Origin: Aeromonas sobria
Lineage (GTDB): Bacteria; Pseudomonadota; Gammaproteobacteria; Enterobacterales; Aeromonadaceae
DNA: 64,000 nt
Reading direction: 5' to 3'
NCBI RefSeq assembly: GCF_000820145.1
Contig: NZ_CDBW01000044.1
Location: 62,001-126,000 of the forward strand
Notes under the pieces: model-generated
Databases searched by the model: none
The model's input: the letters and a program-made list of their open reading frames with translations, nothing else
Told to the model about the DNA's origin: nothing
Shown: one piece after another, positions 33,108-41,412 of the stretch
Position numbering within the stretch: the stretch's first letter is position 1
Layout: the number at the start of each line of letters is the position of its first letter
Made by a program: the position numbers and the translations under genes

Positions 33108-34634
33108 TCAGGAGGAGAGTTTGCCGTCCAGCTCTGCAATTTTGGCAGACCAGTAGGCCGGGCCGGTTTCGTGGATATTGTTGCCTTCGGAGTCGACCGC
33201 AACGGTCACCGGCATATCTTCCACTTCAAACTCGTAGATCGCTTCCATGCCGAGATCGGCAAAGGCGACAACACGGGCCTTCTTGATGGCCTTGGCCACC
33301 AGATAGGCTGCGCCGCCCACCGCCATCAGATAGACGGCTTTGTGCTGCTTGATGCTCTCGACGGTTTTCGGGCCACGCTCGGATTTGCCGATCATGCCGA
33401 TAAGACCGGTGTCACCCAGCATCATGTCAGTGAACTTGTCCATCCGGGTGGAGGTGGTGGGGCCAGCCGGGCCAACTACTTCGTCACGGACCGCATCGAC
33501 CGGGCCAACGTAATAGATGAAGCGGTTGGTGAAATCGACCCCTTCCGGCAGCCCTTCGCCATTTTTCAGCATGTCGGCGATGCGCTTGTGGGCTGCGTCA
33601 CGACCGGTGAGGATCTTGCCGGAAAGCAGCACGGTATCACCGCTCTTCCAGCTGGCCAGCTCTGCCTTGGTGATGCCATCGACGTTAACGCGGCGCACGT
33701 TAGCACCCGCTTCACGGGTGATCTCCGGCCAGTCGCTCAGCTTCGGCGGGGTCAGTTCGGCGGGGCCAGACCCATCCAGTTCGAAATGAACGTGACGGGT
33801 GGCGGCGCAGTTGGGGATCATCACTACCGGCTTGGAGGCAGCGTGAGTTGGCGCGGATTTGACCTTCACATCCAGCACTGTGGTGAGGCCGCCCAGACCC
33901 TGGGCACCGATCCCCAGCTTGTTGACCTTGTCGTAGAGCTCGACCCGCAGCTTCTCTTCGGTGGTCTTGGGACCACGGACAATCAGCTCCTGAATGTCGA
34001 TGTGCTCCATCAGGGCCTCTTTGGCCAGTACCGCGGCTTTCTCGGCGGTACCGCCGATGCCGATGCCCAGCATGCCGGGTGGACACCAGCCTGCCCCCAT
34101 GGTCGGCACAGTTTTCAGCACCCACTCGACGATATCGTCAGAGGGGTTGAGCATCGCCATCTTGGATTTGTTCTCGGAGCCGCCGCCTTTGGCCGCGATG
34201 CTCACTTCTACCTTGTTGCCGGGGATCATGTCGATATGCACCACGGCAGGGGTATTGTCTTTGGTGTTCTTGCGACTGCCCGCCGGATCGGCCAGCACGG
34301 AGGCGCGCAGCGGGTTGTCAGGATTGGTGTAGGCACGGCGGGTACCTTCGTCCACCATCTCCTGCACTGTCATGTCGCTGTCCCACTGGACTTGCATGCC
34401 AATCTTGACGAAACAGGTCACGATGCCGGTGTCCTGGCAGAGTGGACGATGACCTTCGGCGGACATGCGGGAGTTGATCAGGATCTGGGCCAGCGCATCT
34501 TTGGCGGCCGGGTTGGCCTCACGGTCATACGCCGCTTTGGCAGCCTGAACAAAATCCAACGGGTGGTAATAGGAGATGTACTGGAGGGCATCTGCGATAG
34601 AATCGATGAAATCCTGTTTTTTTATAATGCTCAT
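33108..34634 (-). CDS. class I (iron-sulfur) fumarate hydratase
   Basis: This enzyme interconverts fumarate and malate in the citric-acid cycle and in anaerobic fumarate respiration. The 508-residue protein joins the alpha and beta domains of [4Fe-4S] class I fumarases. Cluster cysteines sit in RPLCQDTGIVTCF, GAGWCPPGMLGIGIGGT and IPNCAATRHVHFELDG. The C-terminal beta domain holds GKILTGRDAAHKR, VGPAGPTTSTRMD and GKSERGP. It is homologous to E. coli FumA/FumB but shorter (508 against 548), so I give no gene symbol. Such clusters are oxygen-sensitive. The start at 34634 follows AGGA; the longer frame upstream is discounted. Confidence 0.94.
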   Translation of the reverse strand: MSIIKKQDFIDSIADALQYISYYHPLDFVQAAKAAYDREANPAAKDALAQILINSRMSAEGHRPLCQDTGIVTCFVKIGMQVQWDSDMTVQEMVDEGTRRAYTNPDNPLRASVLADPAGSRKNTKDNTPAVVHIDMIPGNKVEVSIAAKGGGSENKSKMAMLNPSDDIVEWVLKTVPTMGAGWCPPGMLGIGIGGTAEKAAVLAKEALMEHIDIQELIVRGPKTTEEKLRVELYDKVNKLGIGAQGLGGLTTVLDVKVKSAPTHAASKPVVMIPNCAATRHVHFELDGSGPAELTPPKLSDWPEITREAGANVRRVNVDGITKAELASWKSGDTVLLSGKILTGRDAAHKRIADMLKNGEGLPEGVDFTNRFIYYVGPVDAVRDEVVGPAGPTTSTRMDKFTDMMLGDTGLIGMIGKSERGPKTVESIKQHKAVYLMAVGGAAYLVAKAIKKARVVAFADLGMEAIYEFEVEDMPVTVAVDSEGNNIHETGPAYWSAKIAELDGKLSS

Positions 34635-34841
34635 ATCATCCTCACTGGTCCTTTTCCCTGCCAGAGGGCAGAGCAAGGGCTTCCATATGATGGGCCGTGC
34701 TGACGTGCTGGCTAAAAACTATCAACCAGCAAAAAACGAACGACACGGCAGTTTTTTCTTAAGTCACCGACACCTATGATACGCTTGCCCACCAGCACCG
34801 ACTAGGGTTCGGGAACTAAACTGTTGCCTGTGTAACATAAA

Positions 34842-36212
34842 ATGACGCCAACACTTCATATCCATCATCTAGACCATAGCGCTGAACTCCATCAGCTTTT
34901 TGCCCACCTGCAACATCAGCCGTGGGCCATGTTGCTGGAATCGGCGGGGCCACTCGGCGCCGATAACGGCTTTGATATCATCAGCGCCGATCCGCTGGCG
35001 ACCCTCGAGACCCGTGACCAGATCACCACTATCACCCGGCATGGCGAGAGCAGCGAACACCATGAGGATCCCCTCGCCCTGCTGGCCCATACACAGCAAC
35101 AGCTGCTGGGGGAGCTGGATCTGTGCGCTACTCGCCTCCCCTTTATTGGCGGTGCTCTCGGTCTGTTTGGCTATGATCTGGGCCGCCGCTTCGAGCGGCT
35201 GCCGGTGCAGGCCGCCGCCGATATCGCAGTGCCGGACATGGCGGTGGGCATCTACGACTGGGCGCTGCTGCGCGATGTGGCAACTGGTGACTGGCAGCTG
35301 GTGCACTGGGGGGATGAAGCGGGCCTTGCCAAACGGCTGGCTTGGCTTGAGCAGCAACAGGCCAAACCGGCCCCCGCTTTTGCCTTGCAGGGGGCGTGGC
35401 AGAGCAATATGAGCCGCGCCGAGTATGGCGAGAAATTTGCCCGCATTCAGGCATACCTCGCCGCGGGGGATTGCTACCAGATCAACCTGACCCAGCGTTT
35501 CAGCGCTCCCTATCAGGGGGATGAGTGGCAGGCCTATTGCCTGCTGGCGGCCGCCAACAAGGCCCCTTTCTCTGCCTTTATCCGTCTGCCGGACAGCGCG
35601 CTGCTCAGCCTCTCCCCCGAGCGGTTCCTGCTGCTCGATGGTCGCCATATCGAAACCAAGCCTATCAAGGGGACTCGCCCTCGCCACCCGGATCCGGCCA
35701 CCGATCAGCAAGTAGCGCGGGAGCTGGCACAAGCCGACAAGGACAGATCAGAGAATCTGATGATCGTGGATCTGCTGCGCAACGACATCGGTCGGGTCAG
35801 CCGGCCGGGCTCGGTCAGCGTGCCTCATCTCTTTATGGTGGAGTCGTTTCCAGCGGTGCATCATCTGGTCTCCACCATCCATGGGGAGCTCGATGCGCGC
35901 TGGCAAGGGGTCGATCTGCTGCGCGCCTGTTTCCCGGGCGGCTCGATCACCGGCGCCCCCAAGATCCGCGCCATGGCGATCATTGAGGAGCTGGAGCCCC
36001 AGCGGCGCAATGCCTATTGCGGCAGCATCGGCTATCTCAGCCAACACGGCCGGATAGACACCAGCATCTGCATTCGCACTTTGATCGCCGAAGCGGGTCG
36101 CCTGCACTGCTGGGCCGGTGGCGGTATCATTGCCGACTCCGATGCCGACAGCGAATATCAGGAGACCTATGACAAGGTCGCCCGCATCCTGCCGCCCCTC
36201 TCGGCGCTGTAA
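34842..36212 (+). CDS. pabB: aminodeoxychorismate synthase component I
   Basis: PabB aminates chorismate to 4-amino-4-deoxychorismate in p-aminobenzoate and folate synthesis, using ammonia from PabA. The 456-residue protein has the N-terminal subdomain (FIGGALGLFGYDLGRR) and the chorismate-binding catalytic domain: AGDCYQINLTQRF, SPERFLLL, the PIKGTRPR motif whose lysine forms the enzyme intermediate, DRSENLMIVDLLRNDIG and FPGGSITGAPKIRAMAII. The lysine in PIKGT distinguishes PabB from anthranilate synthase. nudL follows 43 bp downstream, as in E. coli. The start codon has only a weak ribosome-binding site. Confidence 0.95.
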   Translation: MTPTLHIHHLDHSAELHQLFAHLQHQPWAMLLESAGPLGADNGFDIISADPLATLETRDQITTITRHGESSEHHEDPLALLAHTQQQLLGELDLCATRLPFIGGALGLFGYDLGRRFERLPVQAAADIAVPDMAVGIYDWALLRDVATGDWQLVHWGDEAGLAKRLAWLEQQQAKPAPAFALQGAWQSNMSRAEYGEKFARIQAYLAAGDCYQINLTQRFSAPYQGDEWQAYCLLAAANKAPFSAFIRLPDSALLSLSPERFLLLDGRHIETKPIKGTRPRHPDPATDQQVARELAQADKDRSENLMIVDLLRNDIGRVSRPGSVSVPHLFMVESFPAVHHLVSTIHGELDARWQGVDLLRACFPGGSITGAPKIRAMAIIEELEPQRRNAYCGSIGYLSQHGRIDTSICIRTLIAEAGRLHCWAGGGIIADSDADSEYQETYDKVARILPPLSAL

Positions 36213-36255
36213 CCGTCCCCACTGTCAGGCCACCGCACAGGAGAGAGCACCCGCC

Positions 36256-36822
36256 ATGGATCGCCACGAACTGTTGACCCGCTTCCAGTTGCAGCAACCT
36301 GCGCCGGCCCATCGCCTCGCCATTGGCGGGCTCAGTCCGGCGGCGGTGTTGATCCCGGTGGTGATGCGCGATGAGGGACTCAGCGTGTTATTGACCCGGC
36401 GCAGCCCCCAGCTGCGTCATCATGGGGGGCAGATCAGCTTCCCCGGCGGGCGGCAGGATCCGGGCGATGAGAACCTGATTGCCACGGCGCTGCGGGAAAC
36501 CGAAGAGGAGCTCGGCATTCCGGCGCGGTTGATTGAAGTGATCGGCACCCTTAACCCGCTCAACACGGTGTCACGATTCGAAGTGCTGCCGGTGCTGGGG
36601 CTGCTCGATGGCAACTACTCCCTCACTCTGAGTCCGGATGAGGTGGATCACGCCTTCGAAGTGCCGCTGGCCCATCTGCTGGCTCGGCGCAACCACATTC
36701 CCCTGACCATTGCCAGAGGGGGAAAACAGCACACCCTCTACTGGATCCCCTGGCAACAGCACTTTATCTGGGGGGCCACCGCCAGCATGATCTGCCAACT
36801 TGCCCAGCACCTGGCAAAATAA
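36256..36822 (+). CDS. nudL: Nudix CoA pyrophosphatase
   Basis: NudL-type enzymes hydrolyse coenzyme A to phosphopantetheine and adenosine 3',5'-bisphosphate. The 188-residue protein has the Nudix box from GGRQDPGDENLIATALRETE to EELGI, and the CoA-pyrophosphatase signature LLTRRSPQLRHHGGQISFPG just before it. The ATG at 36256 has AGGAGAG nine bases upstream. It is co-transcribed with pabB, a gene pair conserved from E. coli. In E. coli sdaA (serine deaminase) follows; here an SdaC-type serine transporter gene follows instead. Confidence 0.93.
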   Translation: MDRHELLTRFQLQQPAPAHRLAIGGLSPAAVLIPVVMRDEGLSVLLTRRSPQLRHHGGQISFPGGRQDPGDENLIATALRETEEELGIPARLIEVIGTLNPLNTVSRFEVLPVLGLLDGNYSLTLSPDEVDHAFEVPLAHLLARRNHIPLTIARGGKQHTLYWIPWQQHFIWGATASMICQLAQHLAK

Positions 36823-37038
36823 CAATTCAAACACATTTGACTGAGCGAAATTTAATCGTTAACACTAAACTAACGTGCTAGATGGTAAACAAAAATTGAA
36901 TTTTTAGTATTTCGCTCACATTTCCATAAAAAAGTAGGGTTTTTAGCCTTTAAATAATGAATCTGATCAACATTTTTGATTAAAAAAACCGTATCCTTGC
37001 GCCGACTTAATAAGAACCACACATTCGGGGTGAGATAG

Positions 37039-38337
37039 ATGTCTAATACTGTCACTGGCACGCAAGATGCTGCGACTGCAACGAAGCCACAAACCGGCTT
37101 CACTCAATCCACTGGTTGGCAAAAACGTGACTCTACCTGGGTCATCAGCCTGTTCGGCACCGCGGTCGGCGCGGGTATCCTGTTCCTGCCGATCAATGCG
37201 GGCATGGGCGGTTTCTGGCCGCTGGTAGTGATGGCGCTGCTGGTTGGCCCCATGACCTATCTGGCCCACCGTGGTCTGGCTCGCTTCGTACTCTCCTCCA
37301 ACAAGCCCAATGCTGACATCACTGAAGTGGTAGAAGAGCACTTCGGCGTGGGGGCCGGTAAATTAATCACCCTGCTCTACTTCTTCGCTATCTATCCCAT
37401 CGTGCTGATCTACGGCGTTGGTATTACCAACACCGTCGAAAGCTTTATGGTCAACCAGCTGCAGATGAGTGCACCACCGCGCTGGATCCTCTCTATCGTG
37501 CTGATCCTGGGCATGATGTCGGTGATGCTGGCCGGTGAGAAGCTGATGCTGAAAGTGACCGAGCTGCTGGTCTATCCGCTCATTGCCATTCTGGCCGGTA
37601 TCTCTTTGTACCTGATCCCGGACTGGACCGGTGCCGCGCTGGCGCAAGTGCCCTCTGCCAAGGATTTCGCCTCTACCCTGTGGCTGACCATTCCGGTACT
37701 GGTGTTCTCTTTCAACCACAGCCCGGCTATTTCCAGCTTTGCAGTGGCCCAGCGCCGCGACTACGGTGATCAGGCGGTCCAGAAATCTGATGCCATCCTC
37801 AAGCGCACCGCTGGCGTACTGCTCTGCTTCGTGATGTTCTTCGTGTTCTCCTGTGTGATGAGCCTGACGCCTGCCCAGCTGGCTGAAGCCAAGTCCCAGA
37901 ACATCGCCGTGCTCTCCTATCTTGCCAACCAGCATGCGAGCCCTATCATCTCCTACTTCGGTCCGCTGGTTGCGTTTGTGGCCATCGTCTCCTCCTTCTT
38001 CGGTCACTATCTGGGTGCCCGTGAAGGTCTGAAAGGGATGATCGTGCAGAACATGCGCAAATCCGGCAAAGAGCCGAATGCCAAGAAAGTCGAGATGTTC
38101 ATCATCGCCTTCTTCATCCTGACCCTGTGGGGCACCGCCATTGCCAACCCCTCTATTCTGGGCATGATTGAATCCTTGGGCGGCCCGATCATCGCCACTA
38201 TCCTGTTCATCATGCCGATGTACGCCATCAAACGCGTACCGGCCATGGCGAAATATCAGGGCCATATCAGCAACGTATTTGTCGCTGTGATGGGGATGAT
38301 CGCTATCTCCGCCATTCTGTTCCAGCTGGTTGGTTAA
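37039..38337 (+). CDS. sdaC: serine/threonine:H+ symporter, SdaC type
   Basis: The 432-residue protein has eleven predicted membrane helices after a polar N-terminus of about 35 residues. The first helix begins STWVISLFGTAVGAGILFLP, the sequence typical of the hydroxy/aromatic amino acid permease family. GGFWPLVVMALLVGPMTY and the NHSPAISSFAVAQRR loop match SdaC rather than the tryptophan or tyrosine permeases. SdaC imports serine with protons. GGGGTGAG lies about 8 bp before the ATG. It has its own AT-rich upstream region of 216 bp and a strong terminator. Confidence 0.88.
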   Translation: MSNTVTGTQDAATATKPQTGFTQSTGWQKRDSTWVISLFGTAVGAGILFLPINAGMGGFWPLVVMALLVGPMTYLAHRGLARFVLSSNKPNADITEVVEEHFGVGAGKLITLLYFFAIYPIVLIYGVGITNTVESFMVNQLQMSAPPRWILSIVLILGMMSVMLAGEKLMLKVTELLVYPLIAILAGISLYLIPDWTGAALAQVPSAKDFASTLWLTIPVLVFSFNHSPAISSFAVAQRRDYGDQAVQKSDAILKRTAGVLLCFVMFFVFSCVMSLTPAQLAEAKSQNIAVLSYLANQHASPIISYFGPLVAFVAIVSSFFGHYLGAREGLKGMIVQNMRKSGKEPNAKKVEMFIIAFFILTLWGTAIANPSILGMIESLGGPIIATILFIMPMYAIKRVPAMAKYQGHISNVFVAVMGMIAISAILFQLVG

Positions 38338-38360
38338 TCCCTCCACCTGCCGCAGATAGC

Positions 38361-38394
38361 AAAAAGCCAGCCGGTTAACCGGCTGGCTTTTTTT
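38361..38394 (+). terminator. terminator of sdaC
   Basis: AAAAAGCCAGCCGG and its mirror form a perfect 32-bp palindrome ending in seven T. It lies 23 bp after the stop. Confidence 0.92.
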
Positions 38395-38544
38395 ATTGCG
38401 TTTGTCCTGCCCTGAATATGTTTGACACCTCATCATGCGGTTATTGCGGTTACGTAATCCGAACTCACGCAGCAACCTGGGACACGTCCTTATCTGGCAA
38501 CAGCATCATGATGTTGTCAGTAAGCTGCTGCGAACCTCAGCCAA

Positions 38545-38574
38545 CAAAAATGCCAGTCGGGTAAGCGACTGGCA
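38545..38574 (-). terminator. terminator of the lipoprotein gene
   Basis: TGCCAGTCG (38551-38559) pairs with CGACTGGCA (38566-38574). On the minus strand TTTTTGTT follows, about 35 bp after the stop. Confidence 0.82.
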
Positions 38575-38606
38575 TCTCTTGAAAAGCACGCACTATCTCT
38601 GGCTGA

Positions 38607-39596
38607 TTAGAGCGGCTGCACTTCCAACACGAACGGCGTCAGGCCGGTGATTTCAGGAATGCCGATCATCAGCGTATCTTTCTGGCCATTGCTGTTTCCC
38701 GGCTTCATGGTCAGATAAGCGGTGACACTGGCGTTACGATTGGCAAAATCGCGCATCTTTGTTTCCCAAAGCCCCTCATAAATTTTTCCGTCTTTGATAT
38801 CAGCAGGCCCTGTCAAAGTATTGAAGCTGCACTCCTTCCAGCCAGTCAGCGTCAGCTTGTTCAGACCTGGAGTGTTGGCCTCTGTCTCACCGCTGACAGT
38901 ACACCCCTCTATAAACTGGATGGTCAGCTTGACTCCCGAGCCATTGTTGCTGCGCTCGGTTTTGAAATCCTGAAACAGTGCGCTCTCCCCAAGGTTGTAC
39001 CAAGAGTCAGCGTTGATTGGCGCGGTTACCATCGGCTGCAATGCCACTTGGCCGCCCCAATTCTGAATAGTGAGCGCTGAATCGATTTTGGCTTTGACGG
39101 GTCGATAATCGAGCACCCAGAGTGACTGGCTGCTTCCCGCCGCATCTGGCACAGACGCCACCTTGACCAATCCATCGACATTGGTATTGGACTTTTGCTC
39201 CGCCGAGTCGAAGGTACTGGGCTGGCTTTTGTTCACCAGCAACGACAACGTCAGGGGGTAGCCCTCACCTTTGTTCAGAGAAGAAAAACCTTGAGGGAAG
39301 GTATAAGTGCTGACTGTGGCACTTCTTTTCTCAGCAATGTTCATCGCCCAACCCGTGCCCTCTGTGGACGCTGGATAGACAAAACCGACCGCACGATAGC
39401 TGTCGTTGACCGGACGGTTGATTAACTGCCCCTGAGCGTCCATCAGGACGGGGAGATAGACGCCGGCCTCCGGCAGCGCCCTTGGTTGTGGCTCCGGTGG
39501 CGTGGTACCGCCGCCGCCACTATCCCCACCACCGCCGCCACAACCGGCCAACCCCAATGCCCCTACCATTGCCAACCAAAGTGTTGTTTTCTTCAT
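38607..39596 (-). CDS. hypothetical lipoprotein
   Basis: The 329-residue protein has a lipoprotein signal peptide (MKKTTLWLAMVGALGLAGC, lipobox LAGC with the modified Cys at residue 19), then a flexible Gly/Ser/Pro linker (GGGGGDSGGGGTTPPEPQP). The mature domain is beta-rich (YLPVLMDAQGQLINRPVNDS, TIQNWGGQVALQPMV) and has two further cysteines (EGCTVSG and WKECSF) that may form a disulphide. I recognise no known domain. Asp does not follow the lipobox Cys, so outer-membrane sorting is likely. The gene stands alone. Confidence 0.85.
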   Translation of the reverse strand: MKKTTLWLAMVGALGLAGCGGGGGDSGGGGTTPPEPQPRALPEAGVYLPVLMDAQGQLINRPVNDSYRAVGFVYPASTEGTGWAMNIAEKRSATVSTYTFPQGFSSLNKGEGYPLTLSLLVNKSQPSTFDSAEQKSNTNVDGLVKVASVPDAAGSSQSLWVLDYRPVKAKIDSALTIQNWGGQVALQPMVTAPINADSWYNLGESALFQDFKTERSNNGSGVKLTIQFIEGCTVSGETEANTPGLNKLTLTGWKECSFNTLTGPADIKDGKIYEGLWETKMRDFANRNASVTAYLTMKPGNSNGQKDTLMIGIPEITGLTPFVLEVQPL

Positions 39597-39753
39597 TATT
39601 GAATCTCTTTTTTAGCCTGAATCTTATAACTACCGGGGCTATTTTAGCGGGGGAGGATCACCCCCGTCTGCCTGCCATTTGTAACCAAACATTTCATCAA
39701 AATAGATGTTCTCTTGCGCATACCTCCCCTCAACAAATCTCGGCCAGCTGATA

Positions 39754-39779
39754 TAAAAAGCCCCTCACAGAGAGGGGCT
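39754..39779 (-). terminator. terminator of sstT
   Basis: AGCCCCTC (39759-39766) pairs with GAGGGGCT (39772-39779). On the minus strand TTTTTATAT follows, 25 bp after the stop. Confidence 0.85.
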
Positions 39780-39803
39780 GAATCGAATAGGCAAGCTACC
39801 TGA

Positions 39804-41054
39804 TCACCCTTCGCTGCTGGGCAGCGCGGAAGGCTCCAGTAGGGTTTCATCTTCGGCCATACAGGCAGCAGCGGTGAACAGCACGTCGGTGGAGCTGTTA
39901 AGGGCTGTCTCGGCAGAATCCTGCAGCACGCCGATGATAAAACCGACAGCCACCACCTGCATGGCGATATCGTTACCGATACCAAACAGGCTGCACGCCA
40001 GCGGGATCAGCAGCAAGGAGCCACCAGCTACGCCGGACGCACCACAGGCACTGATGGTGGCAACCACGGAGAGCAGCACGGCCGTCGCCAGATCCACTTC
40101 CATCCCCAGGGTATGTACCGCAGCCATGGAGAGCACGGTAATGGTGATGGCAGCACCGGCCATATTGATGGTGGCACCCAGCGGGATGGAGACCGCGTAG
40201 GTATCTTCTGGCAGACGCAGTTTTTCACACAGAGTCATGTTGACCGGAATGTTGGCGGCAGAGCTGCGGGTAAAGAAGGCGGTCACACCGCTCTCTTTGA
40301 GGCAGGTCAGCACCAGCGGATAGGGGTTGCGCTTGATCTTCCAGAACACGATCAGCGGGTTGACCACGAAGGCGATAAACAGCATGCAGCCGATCAGTAC
40401 CATCAACAGTTGGGCATAGCCAAACAGGGCGCCGAAGCCGGTCTCGGCCAGGGTCGAGGCAACCAAACCCAGAATACCGAGCGGGGCGCAGCGGATCACC
40501 GCTTTCACTATGGTGGAGACACCGTGAGACAGATCGGTGATCAGCGCCTTGGTGCTCTCGTTGGCATGGCGCATGGCGATCCCCAGACCGATGGCCCAAG
40601 CCAGGATCCCGATATAGTTGGCATCCATCAGCGCCTTGACCGGGTTGGTCACCACGTTGAACAGCAGGGTCTGCAGCACCTCTGTGATCCCGCCCGGCGG
40701 GGTGATCTCGGCGGTATTGGCCACCAGATGCAGGTTGGAGGGGAACAGGAAGCTGGCGATCACCGCGACCACGGCCGCAGAGAAGGTACCAAACAGATAG
40801 AGCAGCAAGATCGGTCGCATGTTGGTCTTCTGACCCTGCTTGTGACCAATGATGGCCGCCATGACCAGCACGAATACCAGCAGCGGCGCCACCGCTTTCA
40901 GTGCGCCAACGAACAGGCTGCCGAGCAGACCTGCCGTTTTCGCCCACTCGGGTGCAAACAGTGCCAGCAAGATACCAAATACCAGACCAACCAGGATCTG
41001 GCTGACCAGACTGGTGCTATTGACCAGCCGAAGGAGGGGGTGTTGTTGTGTCAT
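39804..41054 (-). CDS. sstT: serine/threonine:Na+ symporter SstT
   Basis: SstT imports serine and threonine with sodium ions. The 416-residue protein belongs to the dicarboxylate/amino acid:cation symporter family. Landmarks are the start LLRLVNSTSLVSQILVGLVF, a serine-rich FFTRSSAANIPVNM hairpin, the LGATINMAGAAITI helix that binds substrate and Na+, and SACGASGVAGGSLLLIPLA. The ATG at 41054 with GGGA upstream matches the family N-terminus; the 51-codon extension upstream is not used. It is the second serine transporter within 4 kb, after sdaC. Confidence 0.96.
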   Translation of the reverse strand: MTQQHPLLRLVNSTSLVSQILVGLVFGILLALFAPEWAKTAGLLGSLFVGALKAVAPLLVFVLVMAAIIGHKQGQKTNMRPILLLYLFGTFSAAVVAVIASFLFPSNLHLVANTAEITPPGGITEVLQTLLFNVVTNPVKALMDANYIGILAWAIGLGIAMRHANESTKALITDLSHGVSTIVKAVIRCAPLGILGLVASTLAETGFGALFGYAQLLMVLIGCMLFIAFVVNPLIVFWKIKRNPYPLVLTCLKESGVTAFFTRSSAANIPVNMTLCEKLRLPEDTYAVSIPLGATINMAGAAITITVLSMAAVHTLGMEVDLATAVLLSVVATISACGASGVAGGSLLLIPLACSLFGIGNDIAMQVVAVGFIIGVLQDSAETALNSSTDVLFTAAACMAEDETLLEPSALPSSEG

Positions 41055-41412
41055 CAAAAAAGTCCCTAAGCACCGTAGTGCATGAATCATGAGTCCTGTC
41101 AGCAATCTTGCACCCGAGAAACCCCTGTCGCCCGAGTGTGGTGCCTGCGGCCAGCCTTCTGTCGGGCCGATCCGCCAGTCACCGGATTGCATGACGGAAT
41201 ATCCCATTCGCCATCTTTTTTTTCCAGAGAGGCACCAAAAAATATCCCGCTTTCATCACAAAAATCCGCAACAAAAACTCAACCATGGCGCAACTACCTA
41301 TTTTTGTACGTTTTGTCAGCACTCTCTGCTTGCGTCATCGGCAGCCATTCCCCGTCTCATCCGGGATGGGAGCGGCTGTGCTATCATCCCCCATTTGCTG
41401 CGGAGCTCTGCC
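41055..41412. other. divergent promoter region of sstT and recQ
   Basis: The recQ frame stays open to 41089, but this stretch has no family resemblance and no ribosome-binding site. An extended -10 (TGCTATCAT, 41379-41387) lies 25 bp before the recQ ATG. The middle is AT-rich and may hold the sstT promoter. Confidence 0.5.
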